Assembly: GCF_007988945.1 (NCBI RefSeq)
Contig: NZ_BJVC01000004.1
Location: forward strand, 210,591-274,590
DNA from: Swaminathania salitolerans
Lineage (GTDB): Bacteria > Pseudomonadota > Alphaproteobacteria > Acetobacterales > Acetobacteraceae
Reading direction: 5' to 3'
DNA length: 64,000 nucleotides
The position numbers were made by a program, and so were the translations under genes. Shown in pieces: positions 46,004 to 56,020 of this stretch. Numbering within the stretch: the stretch's first letter is position 1; each line of letters begins with the position of its first letter. The notes below the pieces were generated by a model. It was not told where the DNA came from. It was given only the letters and a program-made list of their open reading frames with translations, and searched no databases.

Positions 46004-46795
46004 TCACGGAAGCGTTGGCGCCGGGGCATGGCCTGTGACGATCGTACGATGAAGTCCTGCACGCTCGAGACGTTCGTACCAGGGCTCGATAATGCCTTCA
46101 TCGGTGATCACATGGGTCAGCTCGGAGAGGGCGGCGACACGATAGGTCGCATGTCTGCCGAACTTGCTGCTGTCGATCAGCAAATGGCGTTCACCGGCAT
46201 GGCGGATCATGGCTGCATTCATGCTGGCTTCCTCGCAATCCTGTGTTGCGAGGCTCGCATCGTCCTGAACTGCACTCGTGCCCAGAAAAAGCTGGTCGAA
46301 CCAGAGACCTTCGATCGCACGTTCGGCGAGCGGACCGACGACGCTCCTGTTTTCGGCCCTGACGCGCCCGGCAATCTGGGAAAGCTGGATGGAAGGAGTG
46401 TTCATCAGGGCCTGAACGATGGCGATGCTGTTGGTAAAGACGCTGAGCGGAAGAGGATCCAGACTCAGGCGAAGCGCCAGTTGCAGCACGGTGGTTCCGG
46501 AATCGAGGAAGATCGCGCAATGCGGACGAAGCGCGGCATAAGCGGCATCCGCGATGGCCCGTTTGACCGCCAGCCCCTGCGTTTCGCGTGCCTCGAAGCC
46601 GATTTCCAGCGCGCCTGCATGGGCGATTTCCGCGCCCCCATGGGTGCGACGGATATAGCCGAGCTCCTCGAGCTTCTGCAGATCCCGTCTCATGGTCACC
46701 ACCGAGGTGTCGACCAGTTTCGCGAGATCGTTCACCCCGGTCAGACCGTGGCGGTAGAGATGATGGCGGATCCGGGTCAGGCGGTCGGGCTGCAT
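46004..46795 (-). CDS. DeoR/GlpR-family transcriptional regulator
   Basis: A 263-residue repressor. The N-terminal winged HTH is LTRIRHHLYRHGLTGVNDLA with TSVVTMRRDLQKLEELGYIR and RTHGGAE, the DeoR signature. The C-terminal sugar-phosphate sensor shows CAIFLDSGTTVLQLALRL, FTNSIAIVQAL, GPLAERAIEGLWFDQLFLGT and HLLIDSSKFGRH. It probably controls itself, the SIS gene and the divergent receptor-glycosidase pair through the ACGATCA repeats beside it. Confidence 0.93.
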   Translation of the reverse strand: MQPDRLTRIRHHLYRHGLTGVNDLAKLVDTSVVTMRRDLQKLEELGYIRRTHGGAEIAHAGALEIGFEARETQGLAVKRAIADAAYAALRPHCAIFLDSGTTVLQLALRLSLDPLPLSVFTNSIAIVQALMNTPSIQLSQIAGRVRAENRSVVGPLAERAIEGLWFDQLFLGTSAVQDDASLATQDCEEASMNAAMIRHAGERHLLIDSSKFGRHATYRVAALSELTHVITDEGIIEPWYERLERAGLHRTIVTGHAPAPTLP

Positions 46796-46853
46796 GGTCT
46801 CTCCGTCACGGAATGCGACGAACAGGATGGCACCGATCCGTCACATCCTCAAT

Positions 46854-46870
46854 ACGATCACATACGATCA
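46854..46870 (+). promoter_or_regulatory. Candidate operator, left copy
   Basis: ACGATCACATACGATCA contains two ACGATCA words on a 10-bp period, 59 bp from the regulator start. It matches the right copy (opposite strand) at 14 of 17 positions. Confidence 0.65.
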
Positions 46871-47012
46871 TAAAACAAGAGCGCTCCTGTCCGGGGGTGA
46901 AGGATTTCTCTCCCGGAAATCGCTCCCGGGCTTCTGAAGATAGGGGCGTAATATGCGAAAGACTGTGGGATAGAAAGGCAGATCCGGGGAATAAGGCAGC
47001 TTTCCGGGCTAT

Positions 47013-47029
47013 CGATCGTTTATGATCGT
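47013..47029 (-). promoter_or_regulatory. Candidate operator, right copy
   Basis: Read on the minus strand this is ACGATCATAAACGATCG, again two words on a 10-bp period, 67 bp upstream of the TonB receptor start. The two copies face each other about 140 bp apart. Between them the 300-bp gap 46796-47095 shows no gene. Confidence 0.65.
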
Positions 47030-47095
47030 TTTGTTGTTGCAATGTAAAAGCGATGATGACTTAATCGCCACGCAACCTCATGCCGAGTGACAGAC

Positions 47096-49543
47096 ATGCG
47101 TCAGCCTCTCTCCCGTTACCGGTCTTCCCGTATTCGTCTTGCTCCTCTGGCAGGCATCCTGATGGGAGCGGCCCTGCATGACGGCATCGGATTGGCACTG
47201 GCGGAGCGCGTCGGGCCGAAGCCCCGTATCGCGCAGGACAAGCCGTCCGCCCCGGGCAGGACGGTCAGGACGGGCGAGATGATGCCCCGGGAAAAACGGG
47301 CGCGGGGGATCTCTCCCGGAGTCGAGCGTATCCGTGTGAAGGGCGGCACGGGCACGGCCACCGGCGTTACCAACACCACGCCGGGCGGGGGGCTGCTGGC
47401 CCGGGAAACGGCACCACAGGCCGTCCAGACCGTGACCCGCGATTTCATTGCGAAGCAATCCCCGACGAGCAACGCGCTCTCGCTCATCCAGTATGTGCCC
47501 GGCGTGACCCTCTCCAGTGCCGATGCGTTCGGCCAGTCGAACCAGAGCAGTTTCTATATGAGGGGGATGAGCCAGACTTCGGTCGGCTATACGCTCAACG
47601 GTATTCCGGCCGCCGACACGTCGAATTACGTTCCCTATACCTCCCAGGCCACGGATACGGAAAATATCCAGAAACTCTCGGTCGAGCAGGGCGTCGCCGA
47701 TATTGCCTTGCCGGTCTATAATGCGGTGGCCGGTTCCATCCGTCAGACCATGACCGATCCGACCCCTCATCGGGGCGGTCTGGTCTCGCTGACTTATGGC
47801 AATCATCAGGCGGCGCGGGAATTCGTGAGACTCGATAGCGGCGAAATCGGCCATAGCGGCATCCGGAGTTTTGCGTCCTACTCCTACGGGACGCATGCCA
47901 TGTGGCTCGGGCCGGGGCGGGCGCGTCGCTCGCATATCGACTCGATGGCGCTCAGGACATGGGGTCAGGGCAGCTCGGCCCGGGTCTTTCTGACCTATAA
48001 TCAGGCCAGCGAGCCCTATCTGAAAAGCATCACCATGCGGAGCTGGAAGACGCTCGGCCGTTCCGCTGCGTATTACGACCCGACCTACACACCGGGGAAT
48101 TACAATTACTACCGCGTGAACGCGCAGGAGACGCATTCCCTTCTCATGGGGGCGCCTCTCGTTTTCGCACTGGGGCGCACTCTGACTCTCACGACGTCGC
48201 CTTATTACACGCACATCCAGGGGGCCTTCAATAACGGCCAGACCCAGGCGGTCGATGGCTATAACGGGACCGCGCCCGTGGGGCCTCTCGCCCTGCGGGG
48301 CGTCGAGAATGGGGAAGGGGCCGTCATGGCGGTCGATTACTCGAACCAGCAGGCGGGCGGCGTGAATTCCGTTCTGAGCTGGACATCGGGACATAACGAA
48401 TTGCGTGCGGGCTATTGGTATAATTATTACGACCAGACCGAAATCGCGCCTCTGAGTGCCATCGGCCCTACCGGCGAGGGCGAGAATTTCTGGGGGAAAT
48501 ACCCGATACGGGGAATCGACGGCTCGGTTCTGATGCAGTTCAATGTCCATCTGATCCAGCAGCTGAACGCATTGTTCCTGTCCGACACGTACAGGCTGTT
48601 TCACGACAGGGTCACGCTCAATGCCGGCTTCAAATACGTCATGCTGTCCTACAGCTCGACCAATCTGATTCCCGGCGACCGGTATCGTTACGGGCGCAGC
48701 GATACGCAGCCTTTGCCCCAGATTTCGGCCTCATGGCAGATAACGCCCGACGACCAGATCTATCTGGACGGGGCAACGGCGTTCAAGGAGCCGCAGGGCA
48801 TTCTGGTCTATGCCACCTACTGGGACGGCTCGTCGCCCTATCCGGCCCGGGCAGGATCGACAAATCTCAAGGCGCAATATTCGATCTCGGAAGAGATCGG
48901 CTACCGGCACAGGGGGCTCGTCACGCTTTCGGCGTCCTTTTTCAACTACAATTCGACCAACCGTCAGAGTTCGATCTCGAGCTATGTCGGCGGCCGGCTT
49001 CTGGCGCGTTACGTCAATGCGGGCGGTCAGACGTCGCGCGGGTTCCAGAGTGCCCTGGGTCTGCGCCCGTGGCACGGCTTCAGTCCCTATCTCTCGTTCC
49101 AGTATCTGCATGTCACGACCGACAACAACCTGCCGCGCGGTACGGATTACATACGCAGTGCAGGCAAGATCGCCCCATACAGCCCCAGATATACCGTCAA
49201 TGCAGGCTTGTCCTACGATGACGGGCATTTCTTCGCGAACGGGTATGTGAGCTATGTGAGCGCGCAATACGCGACCTACATGAATGACGAGAAAATGCCC
49301 GGCTACGCTCTGGGCAACGTCACCGCCGGATATCGCTTCGACAGCGTCTGGCGGGTCAGGCATCCGCAGATCCAGGTCAACGCCATGAACGTGACCGACC
49401 GCAAATATCTCTCCGCAGGCAATGGCGGGCTCAACGCCAGAACCACGACGGGCGTTTTCGGCTCCACCATTGCCGGAACTGCACCCACCTATATCGTCGG
49501 AGGCGGATTCGGGCTGGTCTTTTCTCTTGCTTCGGGATTCTGA
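47096..49543 (+). CDS. TonB-dependent receptor, probable glycan/sugar importer
   Basis: An outer-membrane barrel of about 815 residues. The plug shows APQAVQTVTRDFIAKQSPTS, LSLIQYVPGVTLSSADAFG, SFYMRGMSQTSVGYTLNGIP and NIQKLSVEQGVADIALP. The barrel is rich in Tyr/Trp/Asn and ends in Phe (SLASGF). It lacks the common LYGP siderophore-type motif. The glycosidase gene begins 3 bp after its stop, and a DeoR sugar regulator diverges from it; both favour a carbohydrate ligand. ATG 47096 and GTG 47087 are both possible starts. Confidence 0.9.
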   Translation: MRQPLSRYRSSRIRLAPLAGILMGAALHDGIGLALAERVGPKPRIAQDKPSAPGRTVRTGEMMPREKRARGISPGVERIRVKGGTGTATGVTNTTPGGGLLARETAPQAVQTVTRDFIAKQSPTSNALSLIQYVPGVTLSSADAFGQSNQSSFYMRGMSQTSVGYTLNGIPAADTSNYVPYTSQATDTENIQKLSVEQGVADIALPVYNAVAGSIRQTMTDPTPHRGGLVSLTYGNHQAAREFVRLDSGEIGHSGIRSFASYSYGTHAMWLGPGRARRSHIDSMALRTWGQGSSARVFLTYNQASEPYLKSITMRSWKTLGRSAAYYDPTYTPGNYNYYRVNAQETHSLLMGAPLVFALGRTLTLTTSPYYTHIQGAFNNGQTQAVDGYNGTAPVGPLALRGVENGEGAVMAVDYSNQQAGGVNSVLSWTSGHNELRAGYWYNYYDQTEIAPLSAIGPTGEGENFWGKYPIRGIDGSVLMQFNVHLIQQLNALFLSDTYRLFHDRVTLNAGFKYVMLSYSSTNLIPGDRYRYGRSDTQPLPQISASWQITPDDQIYLDGATAFKEPQGILVYATYWDGSSPYPARAGSTNLKAQYSISEEIGYRHRGLVTLSASFFNYNSTNRQSSISSYVGGRLLARYVNAGGQTSRGFQSALGLRPWHGFSPYLSFQYLHVTTDNNLPRGTDYIRSAGKIAPYSPRYTVNAGLSYDDGHFFANGYVSYVSAQYATYMNDEKMPGYALGNVTAGYRFDSVWRVRHPQIQVNAMNVTDRKYLSAGNGGLNARTTTGVFGSTIAGTAPTYIVGGGFGLVFSLASGF

Positions 49544-49546
49544 TCC

Positions 49547-51607
49547 ATGGTCCTGCTACTTCATGCCGCGCGTATCGTCGTCTGTCTTGGACTGATCCTG
49601 GGGGGGAGCTCCCTTTCCCGTGCAGCCGGTGCCGATGAGCGGGCGGTTCTCTCGCCTTCGGCCACGCAGGATGCGCCATCCGGCGAAGGGCGGCGTTTCG
49701 GTAACGACGCGATCGGGCTTGTCCGGTCGGAGCGGGACGGCCATCTGCGCGGGCTGACGATCGAGGATGCCGTGCATGGCAGAGCCTTCGTGCTGCGCGA
49801 TCTCTTTACCCTCGTGCTCAGAGACGGTGACCGGATCGGCAGCCATGATCTGAAACTCGTCGCTCCTCCCGAAATCGGGAGGATTCCGGCCAGACCGGAA
49901 GCCGCCCGCGGTGCGGAGCGGCTGGCGGGTATGGCCCTCGTTGCGAAGCTTGCCGATCCGGCAGGGCGTTTCACGCTGATCTGGCGCATGGAGCAGCGCA
50001 CAGGCATGCCCTATCTGCGCGAGAGCATCGCCATCGCCCCTGTCGGCAAGCCGCTGGCGCTGGATCATGTGGCGATGTTCGAGGTCGATACGGATGAGGG
50101 CGAGGTCGTGGGCGATGTGAAAGGCGCCCCCATCCTGATCGGAGACACCTATTTCGGTATCGAGAGTCCGCTCGCGGAGACACTGGTATTCAACGGACGG
50201 ACACGCATGACGCTGGATCAGGCCCTGCCGGTCCGGCCCGGTCATACGCTCGCGCTTTCTGCCGTGGCGGGGGTTGTGCGGCATGGGCAGGGAAGACGGG
50301 ATTTCCAGATCTATCTGGAGCATGAGCGCAGCCACCCTTACAGACCGTTCCTTACCTATAACTCCTGGTACGATATCGGCTACTTCACCCCGTACACGCA
50401 GAAAGACGCCGAATCGCGAATCCGGCAGGTCGGTGACGCTCTGGTGCGCCGATATGGGGTGAAGCTCGATTCCTTCCTGTTCGACGATGGCTGGGACGAT
50501 CGCAGCGGATTCTGGCGCTTCAGCAAGGATTTCCCGCAGGGTTTCAGGCCGCTCATGTCCCTGGCCGGGGCCTATGGTGCGGCGCCGGGCGTCTGGTTGT
50601 CTCCCTGGGGAGGATACTCCACGCCCAAGAAGGCGCGCGTGGCCAACGGGGCGAAAGCCGGGCTCGAAACGCGCGATGGCGGGTTCGATCTCTCTGCACC
50701 GCGTTATTACCGTGCCTTTCACGAGGCCGTGCTCGCTCTCATGCAGAAGGATGGCATCAACCAGTTCAAGTTCGACGGCACCGGCAATGCCGATCATGTG
50801 GCACCGGGCAGCGTGTTCAACAGCGATTTCGACGCGGCGATCCATCTTATCGACGACATTTATGCCGTACGGCCCGACATGTTCGTCAACCTCACCACGG
50901 GCACCTATCCCTCGCCCTTCTGGCTCCGCCACGCAGACTCGATCTGGCGCGGAGGAGAGGACGACATGCTGCGCGGGGTCGGTACGCGACGCCAGCAATG
51001 GATCACCTATCGCGATTCCGAAACCTACCGGAACATCGTGGTGCGCTCTCCTTTCTTCCCGCTCAATTCCCTCATGCTGCACGGCATCATCTACGCGCAG
51101 AAAAACCAGCGGCTGAACGACGATCCGGGTCATGATTTCCCCGATGAGGTTCACAGCTTTTTTGCCTCCGGTGCGGATGAGCAGGAACTCTATGTCACGC
51201 CCGCCTTGCTCAGGCCTGACGACTGGCGGGTCCTTGCCGAGTCTGCAAAATGGGCACGCGCCAATGCGGACATCCTGCGCGACTCCCATTGGGTTGGCGG
51301 GGATCCCGGCCGTCTGGAACCTTATGGCTGGGCAGGCTGGAGCCCTGCGAAATCCCTGCTCACCCTGCGAAACCCCGACCGGGTGCAACGCCATATCCTG
51401 ATCGAGGCGGGGCGTGCGCTCGAATTGCCGACGGGGGAGCGTGCGCGTTTCACGGTGCGCCGTCTGTGGGGTAGCTCTTCCGTGCCGGGAGAGATCGAAG
51501 CCAGCCGGCCTGTCGTGATCGCGCTGGCGCCGTTCGAGGTCATGACACTCGAGCTCGCCCCCCGGGATAGCCCCGCTGGAAACACGTCTCCCGGAAACCG
51601 GCCCTGA
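49547..51607 (+). CDS. Exported clan GH-D glycoside hydrolase (alpha-galactosidase-like)
   Basis: A 686-residue protein with a signal sequence ending near LSRAAGAD. An N-terminal beta-sandwich covers about 40-250. The (beta/alpha)8 barrel has LTYNSWYDIGYFTPYTQKDA, LDSFLFDDGWDD, GVWLSPWGGY, the likely nucleophile in INQFKFDGTGN near 400-410, MFVNLTTGTYPSPFWL and HADSIWRGGEDDML with the probable acid region. A C-terminal beta domain follows. The layout matches GH36/GH27-type enzymes acting on alpha-galactosides or alpha-GalNAc; the substrate cannot be read directly. Receptor, DeoR and SIS neighbours suggest amino-sugar release. Confidence 0.78.
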   Translation: MVLLLHAARIVVCLGLILGGSSLSRAAGADERAVLSPSATQDAPSGEGRRFGNDAIGLVRSERDGHLRGLTIEDAVHGRAFVLRDLFTLVLRDGDRIGSHDLKLVAPPEIGRIPARPEAARGAERLAGMALVAKLADPAGRFTLIWRMEQRTGMPYLRESIAIAPVGKPLALDHVAMFEVDTDEGEVVGDVKGAPILIGDTYFGIESPLAETLVFNGRTRMTLDQALPVRPGHTLALSAVAGVVRHGQGRRDFQIYLEHERSHPYRPFLTYNSWYDIGYFTPYTQKDAESRIRQVGDALVRRYGVKLDSFLFDDGWDDRSGFWRFSKDFPQGFRPLMSLAGAYGAAPGVWLSPWGGYSTPKKARVANGAKAGLETRDGGFDLSAPRYYRAFHEAVLALMQKDGINQFKFDGTGNADHVAPGSVFNSDFDAAIHLIDDIYAVRPDMFVNLTTGTYPSPFWLRHADSIWRGGEDDMLRGVGTRRQQWITYRDSETYRNIVVRSPFFPLNSLMLHGIIYAQKNQRLNDDPGHDFPDEVHSFFASGADEQELYVTPALLRPDDWRVLAESAKWARANADILRDSHWVGGDPGRLEPYGWAGWSPAKSLLTLRNPDRVQRHILIEAGRALELPTGERARFTVRRLWGSSSVPGEIEASRPVVIALAPFEVMTLELAPRDSPAGNTSPGNRP

Positions 51608-51649
51608 AAGGCGGTTTTGCGGCGAGTCTGTCCTGAAAAGGCGCGATCC

Positions 51650-51694
51650 GGTTCCGGTCGGCATGGATCCGGTCGGTATGGTTCCGGTCGGCGC
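51650..51694. repeat. 15-bp tandem repeat, three units
   Basis: GGTTCCGGTCGGCAT, GGATCCGGTCGGTAT and GGTTCCGGTCGGCGC follow one another in the 301-bp gap 51608-51908 after the glycosidase. The rest of the gap shows only a probable prs promoter area and no gene. Confidence 0.85.
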
Positions 51695-51908
51695 CTTCCG
51701 GGCGGGCGGTTGAGGGGCGGACGATCCGGCTCGACCGGAGCGATTCCCGGCAGCGTGCCGGCAAGCCCGGCCCGGATGAACAAGGCGGTCACGGCTGCGT
51801 AAAAAACGCTTTGTCGACTGGAGCGAGTCTCCATGAGTTAATGACAGCGTGACGCGGCGTTGTTAGAAGGCCGCGTTTGCTGCCGCCCCGGACCGGAGTC
51901 GTTTCCCG

Positions 51909-52841
51909 ATGAAGATCGTCGCCTGTAACAGTAACCTGCCTCTGGCGCGTGCCGTCGCTCAGGAACTGCGTCTCCCGCTGTGCAAGGTATCGGTGCGGCG
52001 CTTCGCCGATGCGGAGGTCTTCGTCGAAATCCAGGAAAACGTGCGCGGTGAGGACGTTTTCGTTATCCAGAGCACGTGCTCGCCGACGAACGACAATCTC
52101 ATGGAACTGCTGATCATGCTCGATGCGCTGCGTCGCGGATCGGCGCGCCGGGTGACGGCGGTCATGCCCTATTTCGGCTATGCGCGGCAGGATCGCAAAT
52201 CCGGCCCGCGTACGCCCATCAGCGCCAAGCTGGTCGCCAATCTTCTGGTCGAAGCCGGCGCCAACCGCATTCTGACCATGGATCTGCACGCCATGCAGAT
52301 CCAGGGCTTCTTCGATATTCCCGTCGATAATCTCTATGCGGCGCCGCTTTTCAAGCGCGATATCAATGCCCGTCATCCCGATGAAGACCTGATGATCGTC
52401 TCCCCGGATGTGGGGGGTGTCGTTCGTGCCCGCCAGCTCGCCCAGCGTCTCAATACCGATCTCGCCATCATCGACAAGCGTCGCGAGCGTGCGGGGGTCT
52501 CGGAAGTGATGAACGTGATCGGCGATGTCACCGGACGCTACTGCATTCTCGTCGACGATATCATCGATAGTGGCGGGTCGCTCTGCAATGCGGCGGAGGC
52601 GCTCATGAAGCACGGTGCTGCCGGAGTGGAGGCCTATGTCACCCATGGCGTCCTGACCGGACAGGCGGTCGAGCGGGTGCGGATGTCTCCGCTCGGGATG
52701 CTGACCCTGACCGATAGCATTCCTGCGACCGGGGCCATGGATGAATCGCCCAATATCCGTCAGATCAGCACGGCAAATCTTCTGGCGCGCGCCATGAGTG
52801 CCGTTGCCGATGAAAGCTCCGTCTCCTCGCTCTTCGACTAA
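51909..52841 (+). CDS. prs: Ribose-phosphate pyrophosphokinase
   Basis: Makes PRPP from ribose 5-phosphate and ATP for nucleotide, His and Trp synthesis. [59 protein letters not shown] and the PRPP loop [18 protein letters not shown] near 214-231 are all intact. 310 residues is standard. Confidence 0.98.
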   Translation: MKIVACNSNLPLARAVAQELRLPLCKVSVRRFADAEVFVEIQENVRGEDVFVIQSTCSPTNDNLMELLIMLDALRRGSARRVTAVMPYFGYARQDRKSGPRTPISAKLVANLLVEAGANRILTMDLHAMQIQGFFDIPVDNLYAAPLFKRDINARHPDEDLMIVSPDVGGVVRARQLAQRLNTDLAIIDKRRERAGVSEVMNVIGDVTGRYCILVDDIIDSGGSLCNAAEALMKHGAAGVEAYVTHGVLTGQAVERVRMSPLGMLTLTDSIPATGAMDESPNIRQISTANLLARAMSAVADESSVSSLFD

Positions 52842-52853
52842 GGACCGTCTCCC

Positions 52854-53438
52854 ATGCTGCTTCGTCGCCCCTTCTGGTATCTGCGTCACGGTCAGACGGA
52901 CTGGAACGCCCAGAATCTCTCCCAGGGCCGAACGGATATTCCGCTGAATGCGACCGGTCGCGAACAGGCCGTCAAGGCGGGCGCGTCTCTCGCGCGTCAC
53001 TGGCGCGACGGCGCATCGCCGATCGCCCGTATCGTTTCCTCGCCGCTGTCGCGTGCCTACGACACCGCTGTGGCGGCCCAGGAAGCGATCGCGGCGTCGA
53101 GCGGCGTGACCCTGCCGCTCTCCACCGATCGCGATCTCGAGGAGGTCTGTTTCGGCGTCATGGAGGGGGAACCCATGGGCGACTGGTACGATCCCTGGAT
53201 CGAGGGCGGGTTCACCCCGGAAGGATGCGAGACCTTTGCCGGTCTGAAATCCCGTGCGTCTTCTGCCGTCAACCGCGCGCTGGAACAGGACGGCATACCC
53301 ATGATCGTCGCGCATGGTGCGTTGTTTCGCGCCCTGCGTGCCGCCATGAGCCTGCCGATCAATGTCCGCCTGGCCAACGCCGTGCCGCTCTATTGCGACC
53401 CGACGGATAATGGCTGGGTGCTGACCGCTTACGAGTGA
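52854..53438 (+). CDS. Histidine phosphatase (phosphoglycerate mutase-like)
   Basis: A 194-residue enzyme of the RHG superfamily. The catalytic His is in YLRHGQTDWNAQN near residue 12. SSPLSRAYDTA and DLEEVCFGVMEGE follow, and the second His is in IVAHGALFRALRAA near 147. Its short length and motif order point to a broad-specificity phosphatase rather than glycolytic mutase. It lies 12 bp after prs and may share its transcript. Confidence 0.88.
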   Translation: MLLRRPFWYLRHGQTDWNAQNLSQGRTDIPLNATGREQAVKAGASLARHWRDGASPIARIVSSPLSRAYDTAVAAQEAIAASSGVTLPLSTDRDLEEVCFGVMEGEPMGDWYDPWIEGGFTPEGCETFAGLKSRASSAVNRALEQDGIPMIVAHGALFRALRAAMSLPINVRLANAVPLYCDPTDNGWVLTAYE

Positions 53439-53479
53439 GGGAGGCGGGGCGCTCCCCCGGGGCGCTCCCCTGCCTCCCG
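53439..53479 (+). terminator. Hairpin region with 13-bp direct repeats
   Basis: GGGAGGC at the left pairs with GCCTCCC at the right. Between them GGGGCGCTCCCCC and GGGGCGCTCCCCT repeat in tandem and can fold on themselves. It probably ends the prs transcript before rplY, though it lacks a clear T-run. Confidence 0.5.
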
Positions 53480-53606
53480 GTGTCATTGCGGGCAAATCGC
53501 CCGCCGACTCCCGAAGATCATTGCCTTGCACCCTCATTTCCGCTAAGGCGCGCCTTCACTCAGGCACCCCTGGAGGCCGTGAGTGCAATGAATCTGGGAG
53601 AATACC

Positions 53607-54248
53607 GTGACAAATATGACGTCCCTCGAAGTCTCTACGCGCGCGAAGGCTGGTAAGGGGGCAGCGCGCGCAACGAGACGTGCCGGTCTGGTGCCGGGTG
53701 TTGTGTATGGTGGCAAGCAGGAGCCTTCGCTGATCCAGATTGATCCGCGCATCATCCACAAGGAAATGGTCCGTGGCGGCTGGCGTTCGCGCCTGTACGA
53801 ACTGCCGCTCGAAAGCGGTACCGTGCGCGCCCTGCTGCGTGAAGTGCAGCTGCATCCCGTGACCGATGCGCCGATCCATGTCGACTTCCAGCGCCTCGCG
53901 CCGGGCGAGAAGGTCCATGTGACCGTCTCCATCCACGTGACGGGCGAAGACAAGGCCCCGGGCATCAAGCGCGGCGGCGTGCTGAACCTGGTCCGTCACA
54001 CGGTGGACGTCATGGCCGATGTCGATCACATCCCGTCCAGCTTCACGGTCGATCTGAGCCAGCTCGACATCCACGACAACGTGCGCTGGGACGACCTGAC
54101 CGGCACCGAGAACGTGACGCCGGTTCTGCAGCTGCCGAACTTCGTCATCGCCACCATCGCACCGCCGACGGTCGATGCCGAGATGGAAGCAGAAGCCGCT
54201 GCGAAGGCCGCTGCTGAAGCCGCCGCCGCTCCTGCGAAGAAGAAGTAA
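53607..54248 (+). CDS. rplY: 50S ribosomal protein L25/Ctc
   Basis: 5S rRNA-binding protein, long (Ctc) form of 213 residues with a C-terminal domain. [51 protein letters not shown] and the tail [20 protein letters not shown] are typical. GTG 53607 has GGGAG upstream. It starts the rplY-pth-ychF run. Confidence 0.96.
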   Translation: MTNMTSLEVSTRAKAGKGAARATRRAGLVPGVVYGGKQEPSLIQIDPRIIHKEMVRGGWRSRLYELPLESGTVRALLREVQLHPVTDAPIHVDFQRLAPGEKVHVTVSIHVTGEDKAPGIKRGGVLNLVRHTVDVMADVDHIPSSFTVDLSQLDIHDNVRWDDLTGTENVTPVLQLPNFVIATIAPPTVDAEMEAEAAAKAAAEAAAAPAKKK

Positions 54249-54268
54249 GACCGCTCGGGGTGGCCGCA

Positions 54269-54847
54269 ATGCTACTCTGGACCGGGCTCGGTAACCCCGA
54301 GCCCGGCATGCGCAGGCAGCGCCACAATATCGGTTTCATGGCTGTCGAGCGTATTGCCGAATACTACCGGTTTTCTCCCTGGCGCGCGCGCTTCAAGGGA
54401 GAGACGGCCGAGGGCAGCATCGAGGGACAGAAAGTCCTTCTGCTCAAGCCCATGACCTACATGAATCTGTCCGGCGAGAGCGTGCAGCAGGCTGCGCGGT
54501 TCTTCAGGATTCCGGTATCCGACATCACGGCGTTTCATGACGAACTCGATCTTGCTTTCTGCAAGGTGCGGGTCAAGCGCGGTGGCGGTGCGGCGGGCCA
54601 TAACGGTCTGCGCTCCATGGACCGTATGCTGGGCGACCAGAATTATCAGCGCGTACGCCTCGGCATCGGGCATCCCGGTCACAAGGACCGTGTGACCGGC
54701 CATGTGCTGGGCGATTTCGCCAAGGCCGAACAGACAGAACTCGAAGCGCTTCTCGATGCCGTGGCTGCGGCGTCGCCCCTGCTGGCCAAGGGGGAACCGG
54801 AAGCGACAATGACAAAAATCGCCATGCTGTGCGGGGAGAAACGCTGA
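54269..54847 (+). CDS. pth: Peptidyl-tRNA hydrolase
   Basis: Releases tRNA from stalled peptidyl-tRNA. LLWTGLGNPEPGMRRQRHNI holds the catalytic His near 19. LLLKPMTYMNLSGESV, ITAFHDELDLAF, KRGGGAAGHNGLRSM and VRLGIGHPGHKDRVTGHVLG are conserved. ATG 54269 is used, with GTG 54260 an alternative. Its TGA shares one base with the ychF ATG. Confidence 0.97.
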   Translation: MLLWTGLGNPEPGMRRQRHNIGFMAVERIAEYYRFSPWRARFKGETAEGSIEGQKVLLLKPMTYMNLSGESVQQAARFFRIPVSDITAFHDELDLAFCKVRVKRGGGAAGHNGLRSMDRMLGDQNYQRVRLGIGHPGHKDRVTGHVLGDFAKAEQTELEALLDAVAAASPLLAKGEPEATMTKIAMLCGEKR

Positions 54848-55941
54848 TGGGTTTCAATTGTGGCATCGTGGGGCTCCCCAATGTGGGCAAGTCCACCCTG
54901 TTCAACGCATTGACCGAAACGGCGGCAGCTCAGGCAGCGAATTATCCCTTCTGCACGATCGAGCCCAATGTCGGCCGCGTGGCCGTGCCTGACGCGCGTC
55001 TCGACAATCTGGCGCGCATCGGCAAGTCGCAGAAAATCCTGCCGACCAGCCTCGAATTCGTCGATATCGCCGGTCTCGTGCGCGGCGCATCGCGTGGTGA
55101 GGGTCTGGGTAACCAGTTCCTTGCCAATATCCGCGAGGTGGATGCCATCATCCATGTCCTGCGCTGCTTCGAGGATGACGACATCACCCATGTCGAAGGC
55201 GGCGTGGACCCCGTGCGCGATGCCGAAATCATCGAGACCGAACTGATGCTGGCCGATCTCGACTCGCTCGAGAAACGACAGACCGCATTGCAGAAGCGCG
55301 CCCGTGGCAACGATCGCGAGGCGCAGCAGCAGCTCGCGATCATGGACCCGATCATGGCGGCCCTGCGCGACGGCAAGTCTGCCCGCACCGCCGTGCCCGA
55401 AGGTGAGGAAGAGACTGCACGGCGTCTGCAGCTCATGACCACCAAGCCAGTGCTTTATGTCTGCAATGTGGAAGAAGGCTCGGCAGCGACCGGCAACAGC
55501 CATTCCGAATCCGTGCGCAAGCGCGCCGAGGCCGAAGGCGCTGCCGTGGTGGTGGTCTCTGCCGCCATCGAAGCCGAAGTCAGCCAGCTGCCGCAGGAAG
55601 AGCGTGCCGAGTTTCTCGAGGGGCTGGGACTGAACAATTCGGGCCTCGATCGCGTCATCGCCGCCGGATACGGACTTCTGGGCCTGAGCACCTATTTCAC
55701 GGTCGGCCCGAAAGAGACGCGCGCCTGGACCATTACCAGAGGCACAAAGGCGCCCCAGGCGGCTGCCGTCATCCATAACGATTTCGAGCGCGGCTTCATT
55801 GCCTGCGAAACCGTGGCCTATGACGATTACATTGCCTGTGGCGGCGAATCCGGTGCCAAGGAAGCGGGCAAGCTGCGTATCGAAGGCAAGGACTATGTGG
55901 TGCAGGATGGCGATGTCCTGCTCTTCCGTTTCAACGTCTGA
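54847..55941 (+). CDS. ychF: Ribosome-binding ATPase YchF
   Basis: An Obg-family P-loop NTPase that prefers [62 protein letters not shown] and the TGS domain [17 protein letters not shown] with [18 protein letters not shown] are diagnostic. ATG 54847 follows GGGGAGAA. 364 residues is standard. Confidence 0.98.
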   Translation: MGFNCGIVGLPNVGKSTLFNALTETAAAQAANYPFCTIEPNVGRVAVPDARLDNLARIGKSQKILPTSLEFVDIAGLVRGASRGEGLGNQFLANIREVDAIIHVLRCFEDDDITHVEGGVDPVRDAEIIETELMLADLDSLEKRQTALQKRARGNDREAQQQLAIMDPIMAALRDGKSARTAVPEGEEETARRLQLMTTKPVLYVCNVEEGSAATGNSHSESVRKRAEAEGAAVVVVSAAIEAEVSQLPQEERAEFLEGLGLNNSGLDRVIAAGYGLLGLSTYFTVGPKETRAWTITRGTKAPQAAAVIHNDFERGFIACETVAYDDYIACGGESGAKEAGKLRIEGKDYVVQDGDVLLFRFNV

Positions 55942-56020
55942 TCTCTTCCGGGTTCCTTCGCACCCCTTGACCCTGTCATTCCGGCGGACATGATGGGTCT
56001 CCCTTCAACGGAGGCGCATC

